A DNA stretch of 64,000 nucleotides from CAYUEN01 sp964443745 (GTDB lineage Bacteria > Campylobacterota > Campylobacteria > Campylobacterales > QNZT01), in NCBI GenBank assembly GCA_964443745.1, contig CAYUEN010000001.1:1-64000 (forward strand), written 5' to 3'. Numbering within the stretch: position 1 is the first letter of the stretch; every line of letters starts with the position of its first letter. Under the pieces are notes generated by a model. The model had not been told where the DNA came from, searched no databases, and saw only the letters and a program-made list of their open reading frames with translations. Position numbers and translations under genes: made by a program. Below, piece after piece: positions 1 to 6,134 of this stretch.

Positions 1-77
1 GCGCCCTTAGCTCAGCTGGATAGAGCATTGGTTTGCGGTACCAAAGGTCGCAGGTTCGACTCCTGCAGGGCGCGCCA
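1..77 (+). tRNA. tRNA-Arg (anticodon GCG)
   Basis: A complete cloverleaf can be drawn. The acceptor stem pairs 1-7 with 67-73, the D-stem 10-13 with 23-26, the anticodon stem 28-32 with 40-44 and the T-stem 50-54 with 62-66. The discriminator is G74 and the CCA end is encoded at 75-77. The loop at 33-39 gives anticodon GCG at 35-37, which reads CGC/CGU arginine codons. The D-loop contains A20, an arginine identity element, and the D-arm closely resembles bacterial tRNA-Arg(ACG). A GCG rather than ACG anticodon is unusual in bacteria. The 5' end coincides with the window edge, so the promoter is not visible. Confidence 0.95.
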
Positions 78-175
78 CTCCAGAAATACCCCCTTCTTTC
101 AATTAACTTATGATTTTTACCCGTTTTTTCAGGGAAAATGGTACAATATTCCCATCATACAAGAAGGAGCGATGT

Positions 176-646
176 GTGCCGGATTTACATATAGATCTCA
201 TATCTCTGATCATTGGTGTAGCCATTGGATGGGTACTCTTCTATCTGAAACATTTTTTTGTCGTACGCAGACACAAAAAAGAGCTCGCAGAGTACAAAGG
301 CCATCTGGAGCGTCAGATGAAAATTACGCAGGAGGGCAGCAAAGCACTCTCCGATACGGTGGAAAAACTCAAAAAAGAGAACGAAAACCTTCGTATCACC
401 GTCAAGACATTGGGTCAAAAGCCGGGTCGAAACGAGCTTAGACTACTCAATATCTACGATGCGGCGATACGCAAAATGATGCTCAAAGCTCCCGGTTTTT
501 CCAGTGCATGGGAGATGTCTCTCCAAGAGGCGGAACGTGAATACGAAGAGAACGAGAAAGGTTTGAAAACCGTGATAAAAAGGGTGTTTGGCCCCAGTAT
601 CTCCCACAAAAGAGAGGGAGAAGAGGATATCTCGAGCGAACAATAG
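176..646 (+). CDS. membrane-anchored coiled-coil protein of unknown function
   Basis: A 156-residue protein starting at GTG 176, chosen because AAGGAG at 164-169 lies 6 nt upstream; a nearby ATG at 172 is out of frame. One N-terminal membrane helix (about residues 8-24) is followed by a charged region predicted to be coiled coil (about residues 30-80: repeated E/K/L heptads) and a C-terminal acidic/basic tail. The architecture is that of small inner-membrane anchored proteins. I do not recognise a named family. A TACAAT at 142-147 may be its -10 element. It is transcribed away from the pseudopilin cluster. Confidence 0.8.
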   Translation: MPDLHIDLISLIIGVAIGWVLFYLKHFFVVRRHKKELAEYKGHLERQMKITQEGSKALSDTVEKLKKENENLRITVKTLGQKPGRNELRLLNIYDAAIRKMMLKAPGFSSAWEMSLQEAEREYEENEKGLKTVIKRVFGPSISHKREGEEDISSEQ

Positions 647-652
647 ACAACA

Positions 653-1237
653 CTATTTCGTCTGGTTTTGATCGGTTTTGCCGGGAGGAGATAGTACAGT
701 CTGATTCGTCTCTCTCTTTTTGGATTTTGGCTTTCGTTTTGCCAGGGGTTTGAAAAATTCGTAAACGATGGGTTCTTGGTCTTTCAGCTTCAGATCGATC
801 AGCAGTTTCTCTTTTGTTTTGGATTGGTAGATTTTAAACACTTCGCAATCGGTGGCGATCTTGAGGATATGGTAATAGCCCCGATTTTCCCGGTTCATCT
901 TCGAGAATGGAAGTACCGATTCGATACGAAGCAGGGTATTTCGCTCTTTGGTCACAAACCATGCGACGTAAGGATGTTCGATATGATAAAGAGAGTTAGT
1001 CGTATTGAGTTCGACAAAACTCGTATCGATTCCTTTGAGTTTGAGCGCATTGGCCTGAAAGAGATCGTCTTGAAGAAGCGTGAGGATCTCTTCTCTCTGT
1101 CGCATCTGTTCTACATTTTTTGCGAATATCGTATTGGTTTTTTGCAAAGTGTCGATTGCCCCATATAAAAAGAGGACGATGATTCCCAACAAGAAGATGG
1201 AGATGACCACTTCGATCAGTGTAAAAGCGCGTTTCAT
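653..1237 (-). CDS. type II secretion minor pseudopilin, GspJ-like
   Basis: A 194-residue protein with a class III prepilin signal: short basic leader MKRA, then FTLIEVVISIFLLG, with predicted cleavage after Ala4 and glutamate at +5. The hydrophobic helix (about residues 5-25) is followed by a globular domain and a basic C-terminal tail (residues about 165-194, rich in K/R). Its length fits GspJ, which is the largest of the H/I/J minor pseudopilins. It is the last gene of a three-gene minus-strand set and its start overlaps the end of the preceding gene by 4 nt. The subunit letter is inferred from size and order. A type IV pilus or competence pseudopilin is the alternative. Confidence 0.75.
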   Translation of the reverse strand: MKRAFTLIEVVISIFLLGIIVLFLYGAIDTLQKTNTIFAKNVEQMRQREEILTLLQDDLFQANALKLKGIDTSFVELNTTNSLYHIEHPYVAWFVTKERNTLLRIESVLPFSKMNRENRGYYHILKIATDCEVFKIYQSKTKEKLLIDLKLKDQEPIVYEFFKPLAKRKPKSKKRETNQTVLSPPGKTDQNQTK

Positions 1238-1674
1238 TGTCCGATATCCACCCCGATCTGATAAAGGTAACTGCTCTCTTCTTTGTGTGTCACCGTGATT
1301 TTGTCGATCAGGAGTTTGAAAGAGATCGTGCCATTGCTCTCTTCGACCTCCTCTCCCAGCGGAGCGTAGCTGCTGTATGCTTCGTGTCTGTAGTGGATTT
1401 TGTAATTTTTCAGATAACGCCTGAAATCGTCATCCGAAATGGCATAGTCGTTGCGGACGAATTCGTAAAGACTCTTTTCACTGTTGTGCCAAGCTCTGTT
1501 TCGATGCATAAAAGCGAGAGAGCCCAAACGGTCAAACGCACTCTTCTTTTTCAAAAAGAGATAGGTGTGTTGGGCGTTGCTGCTGATCTGAAAGAGTCCC
1601 ACCGCTACGACGGAGAGGATGATGATCGAAACGAGTACTTCGATCAGGGTAAAACCGTCACTCCTGGATATCAT
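1234..1674 (-). CDS. type II secretion minor pseudopilin, GspI-like
   Basis: 146 residues from ATG 1674. Longer readings extend the frame to 1866, but they place the prepilin motif 70 residues inside the protein and overlap the upstream gene. From 1674 the sequence begins MISRSDG then FTLIEVLVSIIILS, a clean prepilin-peptidase site after Gly7 with glutamate at +5. The start overlaps the end of the upstream pseudopilin gene by 17 nt, so the two are probably translationally coupled. Its small size and middle position suggest GspI, which nucleates the pseudopilus tip with GspJ and GspK. The letter assignment is inferred. Confidence 0.75.
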   Translation of the reverse strand: MISRSDGFTLIEVLVSIIILSVVAVGLFQISSNAQHTYLFLKKKSAFDRLGSLAFMHRNRAWHNSEKSLYEFVRNDYAISDDDFRRYLKNYKIHYRHEAYSSYAPLGEEVEESNGTISFKLLIDKITVTHKEESSYLYQIGVDIGQ

Positions 1675-2203
1675 GAGATGTAATCCTCGTAAAGTTTCGA
1701 TTGCTGAGTCTGTCGATCGCCTCTTCCATCGAAGTGAGAACTTCCACTGGGTGGAGATACGGATAGAAAAGGTAGATTTTTCCACCCTGTTTGACGATAA
1801 AACTGGAGCTGCTTTCGTTGGGATAGATCGTAAATGCGAAGCAGACATCATGAATGCCCTTCTCATAGAAGAGAGGAGGAAAATGCACCTCTTTTGGATC
1901 GTAGAAAGGGTCGATACGATAGACTTCGACGCCTTCGAACAATTTGGGATCGAGTTTGATTTTCAATTTTTCAGGTACCTCTCCATCGATTCGCAGCAGT
2001 AATTTTTTGCAATCGTCATAAAGATAGAGATCCAGCCTGGAGCCTTGGCGCCAGTAGGGTAGCAAGCTCTCTTTGAGAGTCTCGAGCTTGGGAATTTGGA
2101 GTCTGTTTTTGGGATTGAGGTCACTGATGACGAGGGCGTAGACGATACCGATCAAAATTACCACGACCATCAACTCAAACAGGGTAAAAGCGTCTCTTTT
2201 CAA
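1658..2203 (-). CDS. type II secretion minor pseudopilin, GspH-like
   Basis: 181 residues beginning MKRDA|FTLFELMVVVILIG: a prepilin cleavage site after Ala5, glutamate at +5 and a membrane-spanning helix up to about residue 25. The rest is a globular domain with many charged and aromatic residues. First gene of the minus-strand gspH-I-J-like set. It is divergently transcribed from the response regulator at 2295, so the 91 bp between them must carry both promoters. The main T2SS cluster, including the major pseudopilin gspG, is about 28 kb away in this window. Confidence 0.75.
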   Translation of the reverse strand: MKRDAFTLFELMVVVILIGIVYALVISDLNPKNRLQIPKLETLKESLLPYWRQGSRLDLYLYDDCKKLLLRIDGEVPEKLKIKLDPKLFEGVEVYRIDPFYDPKEVHFPPLFYEKGIHDVCFAFTIYPNESSSSFIVKQGGKIYLFYPYLHPVEVLTSMEEAIDRLSNRNFTRITSHDIQE

Positions 2204-2294
2204 AATGGCAACTTAAAGATATTATATTTTGCTCCGATTATACCACATAAACCTAATTTTGATATCATGTCTTATTCTGTAGAAAGGGGGCGGT

Positions 2295-2966
2295 GTGAAA
2301 GGGAAGATTTTTCTGCTCGAAGACGACATGACGCTACAGGAGACGGTCGGCGAATATTTCGAAGATCTGGGATACGAAGTCGATAGCGCCGAAAATGGGG
2401 AAGAGGCGATGGATATGCTTTATGAAAAACAGTATGACATTATGCTATTGGATGTGAAGGTCCCCCAGATCAGTGGATTCGATCTGCTCAAAGAGATACG
2501 CAATAGAGGTGTTACGACACCCGCGATCTTCATCACTTCTCTCAACAGCATAGAGGATCTCAGCCGCGGCTATGAGAGTGGATGTGACGACTATATCCGC
2601 AAACCTTTCGCACTCAAAGAGCTTCAGATGCGTGTCGAGACGATTTTGAAAAGAGAATTTTTTCATCGAAGAGGGGAAGAGATCAAAATCGATGAAAAAA
2701 GAGTCTATCATATCGGTGAAAATCTTCTGTATATAGATGGTGAGCCGCAGAATCTCAACAACAAAGAATCGAGATTGTTGAAACTCTTTTTGCAACATCA
2801 AAACCAAGTACTCTCTCATGAGAAGATTTACGATACGCTTTGGGAGTATGACGAACACTATTCCGAAGCGAGTTTGCGCACCTATATCAAAAATTTACGA
2901 AAACTGTTAGGAAAAGAGAGAATTGTCAGTATCAAAAAACAGGGCTACAAGTTTATCTCGGAGTGA
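2295..2966 (+). CDS. OmpR/PhoB-family response regulator
   Basis: 223 residues, GTG start after an AAAGGGGG Shine-Dalgarno. The receiver domain (residues 1-115) carries the acidic pair E9-D10-D11, phospho-acceptor D53 (LLDVKVP), a Thr/Ser switch position in FITS and a conserved Lys in RKPF. The C-terminal winged-helix domain (about 130-223) ends with the typical LRTYIKNLRKLLG and KQGYKF segments. It forms a two-component system with the kinase whose start lies within its 3' end. The operon continues into a haem protein, so a redox or gas input is a reasonable inference. Members of this family bind tandem 11-bp direct repeats, and such a repeat lies at 4488-4509. Confidence 0.95.
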   Translation: MKGKIFLLEDDMTLQETVGEYFEDLGYEVDSAENGEEAMDMLYEKQYDIMLLDVKVPQISGFDLLKEIRNRGVTTPAIFITSLNSIEDLSRGYESGCDDYIRKPFALKELQMRVETILKREFFHRRGEEIKIDEKRVYHIGENLLYIDGEPQNLNNKESRLLKLFLQHQNQVLSHEKIYDTLWEYDEHYSEASLRTYIKNLRKLLGKERIVSIKKQGYKFISE

Positions 2967-4113
2967 ACGCAAGACACTCGTCTCCTTTTTGCTCTTCTAC
3001 GCCCTTTTGTCTATCGTCATACTCGGTTTCAGCGGGGCGATCTACTATATGCTCCAAAAGGAGGTGATGCTCAAAGAGCAGGAGAAGCGTCTCAAAGAGT
3101 ATTCTTACGAGCTTATCTCCAAAATCCGTTTTTTGCACAACCATTTCGACGAAGAACGTACCTACCCCCGCTTCGTCTATTTCGATTCGGCGATCTACGA
3201 TAGCAGCGGACGCCAGATCTTCTCCACCTTGAGCGATGATTCCAATGTCGATCTTTCACGTACTCTCTACACCAAAGGAGAGAAGATCTACTATGTACGA
3301 CTGCTCGATTCTTTCTATCTGGGTGCGATGTATGTGGTGATCGAAATTACCGACGATATGCAGTGGCTCAATTTTTTCAGAATGAAGGTGGCCTTCTACG
3401 GTATGATACTCTTTTTGATTCTTCTTGTAGCCGGTTATTTTCTGATGAAGCTTCTGCTCAAGCCGATGCGGGATACGCTCTATTTGCTCGATCACTTCAT
3501 CAAAGACACCACACACGAACTCAATACACCCGTCAGTGCGATTCTCGCCAATATCGAAACGATCGATCCGAAAAGCTGCGACCCCAAAAACTACAAAAAG
3601 ATACACCGTATCGATATCGCCGCGCGGACGATTTCCCAAATCTACAACGATCTTACCTATGTGGTACTCGGTCATCAGACGCAGTCGAAAAACGAGAAGA
3701 TCGACCTGAGCGTACTCATCAAAGAGCGTGCGGAGTTTTTCAAGGTGATCGCCGAGCCCAGGAAACTGCGTTGTCTGCTCGAATTACAGGAGGGGGTCAC
3801 CCTGTATGCCGATCGCAACAAAATCAGCCGCCTGGTCGATAACCTTCTCTCCAATGCGATCAAATACAACCGAAAAGGAGGATTCGTGCGGATCGTTCTG
3901 AAAGAGGGAAGCCTTGTCGTGGAAGATAGTGGAATCGGAATCGAGAAAAGACGCTTGAGCGATATTTTCGAAAGATACAGGCGCTTCAACGAAAGTGAGG
4001 GTGGATTTGGTCTGGGACTCTCCATCGTGCTTGCGATCGTCAACGAGTATGGGATGAAGATCGCGATCGATTCGACACCGGGCAAGGGAACGAAGGTAAA
4101 AGTGAAATGGTGA
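2923..4113 (+). CDS. two-component sensor histidine kinase
   Basis: 396 residues. The start is uncertain: the only nearby in-frame initiator is TTG 2923, preceded by AGGAAAAGAGAG, giving a 44-nt overlap with the regulator gene. Transmembrane helix 1 at about 19-43, a periplasmic sensor of about 110 residues, helix 2 at about 155-178, then a HisKA domain with phospho-acceptor H198 in TTHELNTPVS. The ATPase domain has an N-box (DNLLSNAIKYN, about 306-316), G1 (DSGIGI, 335-340) and G2 (GGFGLGL, 360-366). It lacks a HAMP domain and resembles the ArsS-type kinases of Campylobacterota. Its last 7 nt overlap the start of the haem protein gene. Confidence 0.92.
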   Translation: MSVSKNRATSLSRSERKTLVSFLLFYALLSIVILGFSGAIYYMLQKEVMLKEQEKRLKEYSYELISKIRFLHNHFDEERTYPRFVYFDSAIYDSSGRQIFSTLSDDSNVDLSRTLYTKGEKIYYVRLLDSFYLGAMYVVIEITDDMQWLNFFRMKVAFYGMILFLILLVAGYFLMKLLLKPMRDTLYLLDHFIKDTTHELNTPVSAILANIETIDPKSCDPKNYKKIHRIDIAARTISQIYNDLTYVVLGHQTQSKNEKIDLSVLIKERAEFFKVIAEPRKLRCLLELQEGVTLYADRNKISRLVDNLLSNAIKYNRKGGFVRIVLKEGSLVVEDSGIGIEKRRLSDIFERYRRFNESEGGFGLGLSIVLAIVNEYGMKIAIDSTPGKGTKVKVKW

Positions 4114-4463
4114 GAAAAACTGTCTTGATCTGGCTGATGGCGATGGCGCTTTATGCGCAGAACGATACGAATACGACAGTCGAAAAGCTCTATCATGACA
4201 ACTGCGCTTCGTGTCACAAAGCCAAAGGACTCTCCTTGGAGAAGCTCTTTTTTCGCTATCTACTTAAATACAGCAGTGAAGTTTCGGTCAAAAGCGCACT
4301 GTTCGATTTTCTGAAAAATCCGAACGAACTGACCTCTGTTTTGACGACGGAAGATCGCAAACGGTATAAAATCAAACGAAAAACGACACTCACCGACGAT
4401 GAATTGCGACGGGTGATCGATCTATATTGGGAAAAATACAAAGTATTTGGGCGGTTAAAGTAA
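4107..4463 (+). CDS. small periplasmic c-type haem protein coupled to the kinase
   Basis: 118 residues with an N-terminal signal peptide (about 1-18, ending LYAQ) and one haem-binding motif CASCH at about residues 33-37, so one covalent haem c is expected. No methionine and no second histidine follow the CASCH motif, so the usual Met axial ligand of class I cytochromes is missing. The C-terminal half is rich in Lys/Arg and charged helices. ATG 4107 overlaps the kinase stop by 7 nt, implying coupled translation. Established: CxxCH attaches haem c in the periplasm. Inferred: it could work as a redox or gas-sensing partner of the kinase rather than as an electron carrier. Confidence 0.8.
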   Translation: MVRKTVLIWLMAMALYAQNDTNTTVEKLYHDNCASCHKAKGLSLEKLFFRYLLKYSSEVSVKSALFDFLKNPNELTSVLTTEDRKRYKIKRKTTLTDDELRRVIDLYWEKYKVFGRLK

Positions 4464-4487
4464 ATCTTTATTGAGATAAATGTAATA

Positions 4488-4525
4488 TTCACAATTGCTT
4501 CACAATTGCTTGTTACAATTGTGAC
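4488..4525 (+). promoter_or_regulatory. tandem 11-bp direct repeat plus inverted repeat over a putative promoter
   Basis: TTCACAATTGC occurs twice in perfect tandem (4488-4498 and 4499-4509). The second copy also forms a perfect 9-bp inverted repeat, TCACAATTG at 4500-4508 with CAATTGTGA at 4516-4524 (7-nt spacer). A TACAAT hexamer at 4514-4519 could be the -10 element, which places the direct repeats over the -35 region. OmpR/PhoB-family regulators bind head-to-tail 11-bp repeats in this position, and such a regulator is encoded just upstream at 2295. The link is an inference. Confidence 0.6.
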
Positions 4526-4549
4526 GTAATTAAATTTAAAGGAGAAAAT

Positions 4550-4867
4550 ATGAAAAAGTTTCTTACACTGATTGCGACTTCTTTGCTTGTTGCAAGTATC
4601 GCTACGACAGCGGCTTCCGCCGATCCGGCCAAAGGTCAGAAGATCTATCTGAAAAAGCTGAAAAAAGCTTGTGGATTCAATGGTGCGAAGATGTCCGCCA
4701 AGCATACACAGGAAGAGTGGGAAGAGATCAAAAACAGCGGTAAGCTCGAAGATGAGATCAAAAAACTCTGTCCAAACGTAAAAGATGTCAAAGACAAATA
4801 TCTGCCCGATCTGTTCGACTTCTTCTACGAGTATGCCAGCGACAGCGGTAATGTTCCTTCTTGCTAA
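4550..4867 (+). CDS. secreted cytochrome-like protein without a haem-binding motif
   Basis: 105 residues with a clear Sec signal peptide (MKKFLTLIATSLLVASIATTAASA, cleavage around residue 24). The mature part begins DPAKGQKIYLKKLKKACG, recalling class I cytochrome c openings, but no CxxCH is present. It has three cysteines, in KKACGFN, KKLCPN and at the extreme C-terminus (GNVPSC). I recall similar haem-less proteins with the GNVPSC end in other Campylobacterota, where they are often labelled cytochrome c. AAAGGAG lies 7 nt before ATG 4550. The upstream region holds the tandem repeats at 4488-4525. The function is unknown. Confidence 0.8.
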   Translation: MKKFLTLIATSLLVASIATTAASADPAKGQKIYLKKLKKACGFNGAKMSAKHTQEEWEEIKNSGKLEDEIKKLCPNVKDVKDKYLPDLFDFFYEYASDSGNVPSC

Positions 4868-4891
4868 AAGAAGAGATTAAGTCAGATTTTA

Positions 4892-4897
4892 TATAAT
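4892..4897 (+). promoter_or_regulatory. putative -10 element (TATAAT) for the cytochrome c gene
   Basis: A perfect TATAAT in an AT-rich context, 27 nt upstream of ATG 4925. No TTGACA-like -35 is visible, which is usual for Campylobacterota sigma-70 promoters. Confidence 0.5.
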
Positions 4898-4924
4898 ACC
4901 CATTCATCTAAATAGAAGGAGAAA

Positions 4925-5227
4925 ATGATGAAAAAAGTTACACTCGGACTGCTTCTGGTTGGAGCGACTAGTTTGCTGATGGCTGATGGTGCTGCACTCT
5001 ACAAAAAATGTGCTGGCTGCCACGGTGCAAAAGGTGAGAAAAAAGCGCTCGGAAAATCCGAAGTGATCGCTGGTTGGGATGTCGCCAAAACGGAAGAGGC
5101 GCTCAAAGGATACAAAGCCGGTTCCAGAAACGTTCATGGAATGGGCGGATTGATGAAAGGTCAGGTAGCTTCCTACTCTGATGCTGATATCAAAGCGGTA
5201 TCCGAGTATATTCACAGCCTCAAATAA
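4925..5227 (+). CDS. class I cytochrome c (c553-like)
   Basis: 100 residues with an N-terminal signal peptide (about 1-20, ending LLMADG) and a single haem motif CAGCH at about residues 34-38. Downstream methionines in HGMGGLM provide a plausible distal Met ligand. The C-terminal helix ADIKAVSEYIHSLK is typical of small periplasmic c553-type electron carriers. It has its own strong Shine-Dalgarno (AGAAGGAG), with tandem ATGs at 4925 and 4928. The role is periplasmic electron transfer to terminal oxidases or reductases. It lies next to the haem protein at 4107 and the haem-less homologue at 4550. Confidence 0.93.
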   Translation: MMKKVTLGLLLVGATSLLMADGAALYKKCAGCHGAKGEKKALGKSEVIAGWDVAKTEEALKGYKAGSRNVHGMGGLMKGQVASYSDADIKAVSEYIHSLK

Positions 5228-5238
5228 CCTTCCAACTT

Positions 5239-5258
5239 CTCCCCGCCACGGCGGGGAG
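5239..5258 (+). terminator. stem-loop downstream of the cytochrome c gene
   Basis: A perfect 8-bp GC-rich stem, CTCCCCGC (5239-5246) with GCGGGGAG (5251-5258), and loop CACG. It lies 12 nt after the cytochrome stop. No T-tract follows, so it may act as a 3'-end stabiliser or a Rho-assisted terminator. Confidence 0.5.
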
Positions 5259-5325
5259 AGTCTCCATCCAAACTCCCAGATTCACTTTTCTTTTCAAACT
5301 GTTATAAAATTTCCTGATCTTTTGT

Positions 5326-5331
5326 TATAAT
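5326..5331 (+). promoter_or_regulatory. putative -10 element (TATAAT) for the ankyrin gene
   Basis: A perfect TATAAT, 25 nt upstream of ATG 5356, after the stem-loop at 5239-5258, in an AT-rich region without an evident -35. Confidence 0.5.
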
Positions 5332-5355
5332 ACCCCAATCATAACAGGGGGAATC

Positions 5356-5853
5356 ATGACGGAAGCTCTCATAGAAGCGCTCGAAGAGGACAACCTTCTG
5401 AAGGTCAAACAACTCATCAAACAGGGTGTCGATTTGGACGAAGAGACGGAAGAGGAAGCGAGTATGCTCTTTTTCGCTTTTCGGAAAAAATGTTCACCCG
5501 AGCTCATCCGGCTGATGATCGAAGCGGGGGCGGATCTCTCCATCACTTCACCTTTGGGAATCTCCGTTTTGGATGAGGCGATCGCATTGGGTGATCTCGA
5601 TTTGATCAAATATCTCGTACTTGAAAAGGGGTTCGATGTGAACCGAACCAGACGCAAAAGCGGTGTCACCCCTCTGATGATCGCGAGTAGTTACGGATAT
5701 GAAGAGATTGTCGCGTTTTTGTTGGAACAGGGGGCGGATTTGATGGCGGTGGACAAGATAGGGATGAGTGCGCTCGATTATACGGAGCGTCTGGGTAAAA
5801 AGAGGATGTTCGCCTATCTGCAGCGCCATCTCTCCTCTTCGGAGCGAAAGTGA
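5356..5853 (+). CDS. ankyrin-repeat protein
   Basis: 165 residues, no signal peptide, so probably cytoplasmic. About four ankyrin units can be read: an N-terminal cap (residues 5-30, LIEALEEDNLLKVKQLIKQG), then ELIRLMIEAGADL (about 53-65), LDLIKYLVLEKGFDV (about 81-95) and GVTPLMIASSYGYEEIVAFL (about 102-121) with EQGADL. Ankyrin repeats mediate protein-protein binding; the partner is unknown. The start has AGGGGG upstream. It precedes the oad operon by 28 bp, so it could be its first gene, but nothing else ties it to decarboxylation. Confidence 0.9.
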   Translation: MTEALIEALEEDNLLKVKQLIKQGVDLDEETEEEASMLFFAFRKKCSPELIRLMIEAGADLSITSPLGISVLDEAIALGDLDLIKYLVLEKGFDVNRTRRKSGVTPLMIASSYGYEEIVAFLLEQGADLMAVDKIGMSALDYTERLGKKRMFAYLQRHLSSSERK

Positions 5854-5883
5854 TTTCTACAGACGTTAAGGAGTGAAGAGGTG

Positions 5884-6126
5884 ATGGAGATAAATCTGAT
5901 AGTCGAAGCGGTCAAATTTATGGTGATCGGTTTGACGACCGTTTTTCTCTTCTTATGGTTGTTGATTATCGTCCTCAAGATAGAGAGTCGCGTTGTACAG
6001 CGTCTTTTCCCGCCTCGTATGGCGGTAAAGGCGACTCCCAAAACCGAGAAGAAAAAAGAGGTGAATGAGGAAATTACCGCTGCGATCGTCGCTGCCGTTA
6101 CCCAACATAGAAATAGAAAAAGATAG
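5884..6126 (+). CDS. oadG: OadG-family small membrane subunit (decarboxylase gamma chain)
   Basis: 80 residues from ATG 5884 (a GTG directly before it at 5881 is an alternative); AAGGAG lies upstream. One N-terminal membrane helix (about residues 14-31, VIGLTTVFLFLWLLIIVL) is followed by a basic linker and a C-terminal segment EEITAAIVAAVTQHRNRKR. This is the OadG layout, where the tail binds the alpha subunit and helps assemble it on the membrane beta subunit. It lies 8 bp upstream of oadA. The known family role is in Na+-pumping oxaloacetate/methylmalonyl-CoA decarboxylases. Confidence 0.85.
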   Translation: MEINLIVEAVKFMVIGLTTVFLFLWLLIIVLKIESRVVQRLFPPRMAVKATPKTEKKKEVNEEITAAIVAAVTQHRNRKR

Positions 6127-6134
6127 GAAAAGAG

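Noticed and set aside
172..174. ATG 172 as the start of the first protein gene
   Set aside because: It is out of frame with the long reading frame; GTG 176 is in frame and correctly spaced from AAGGAG.
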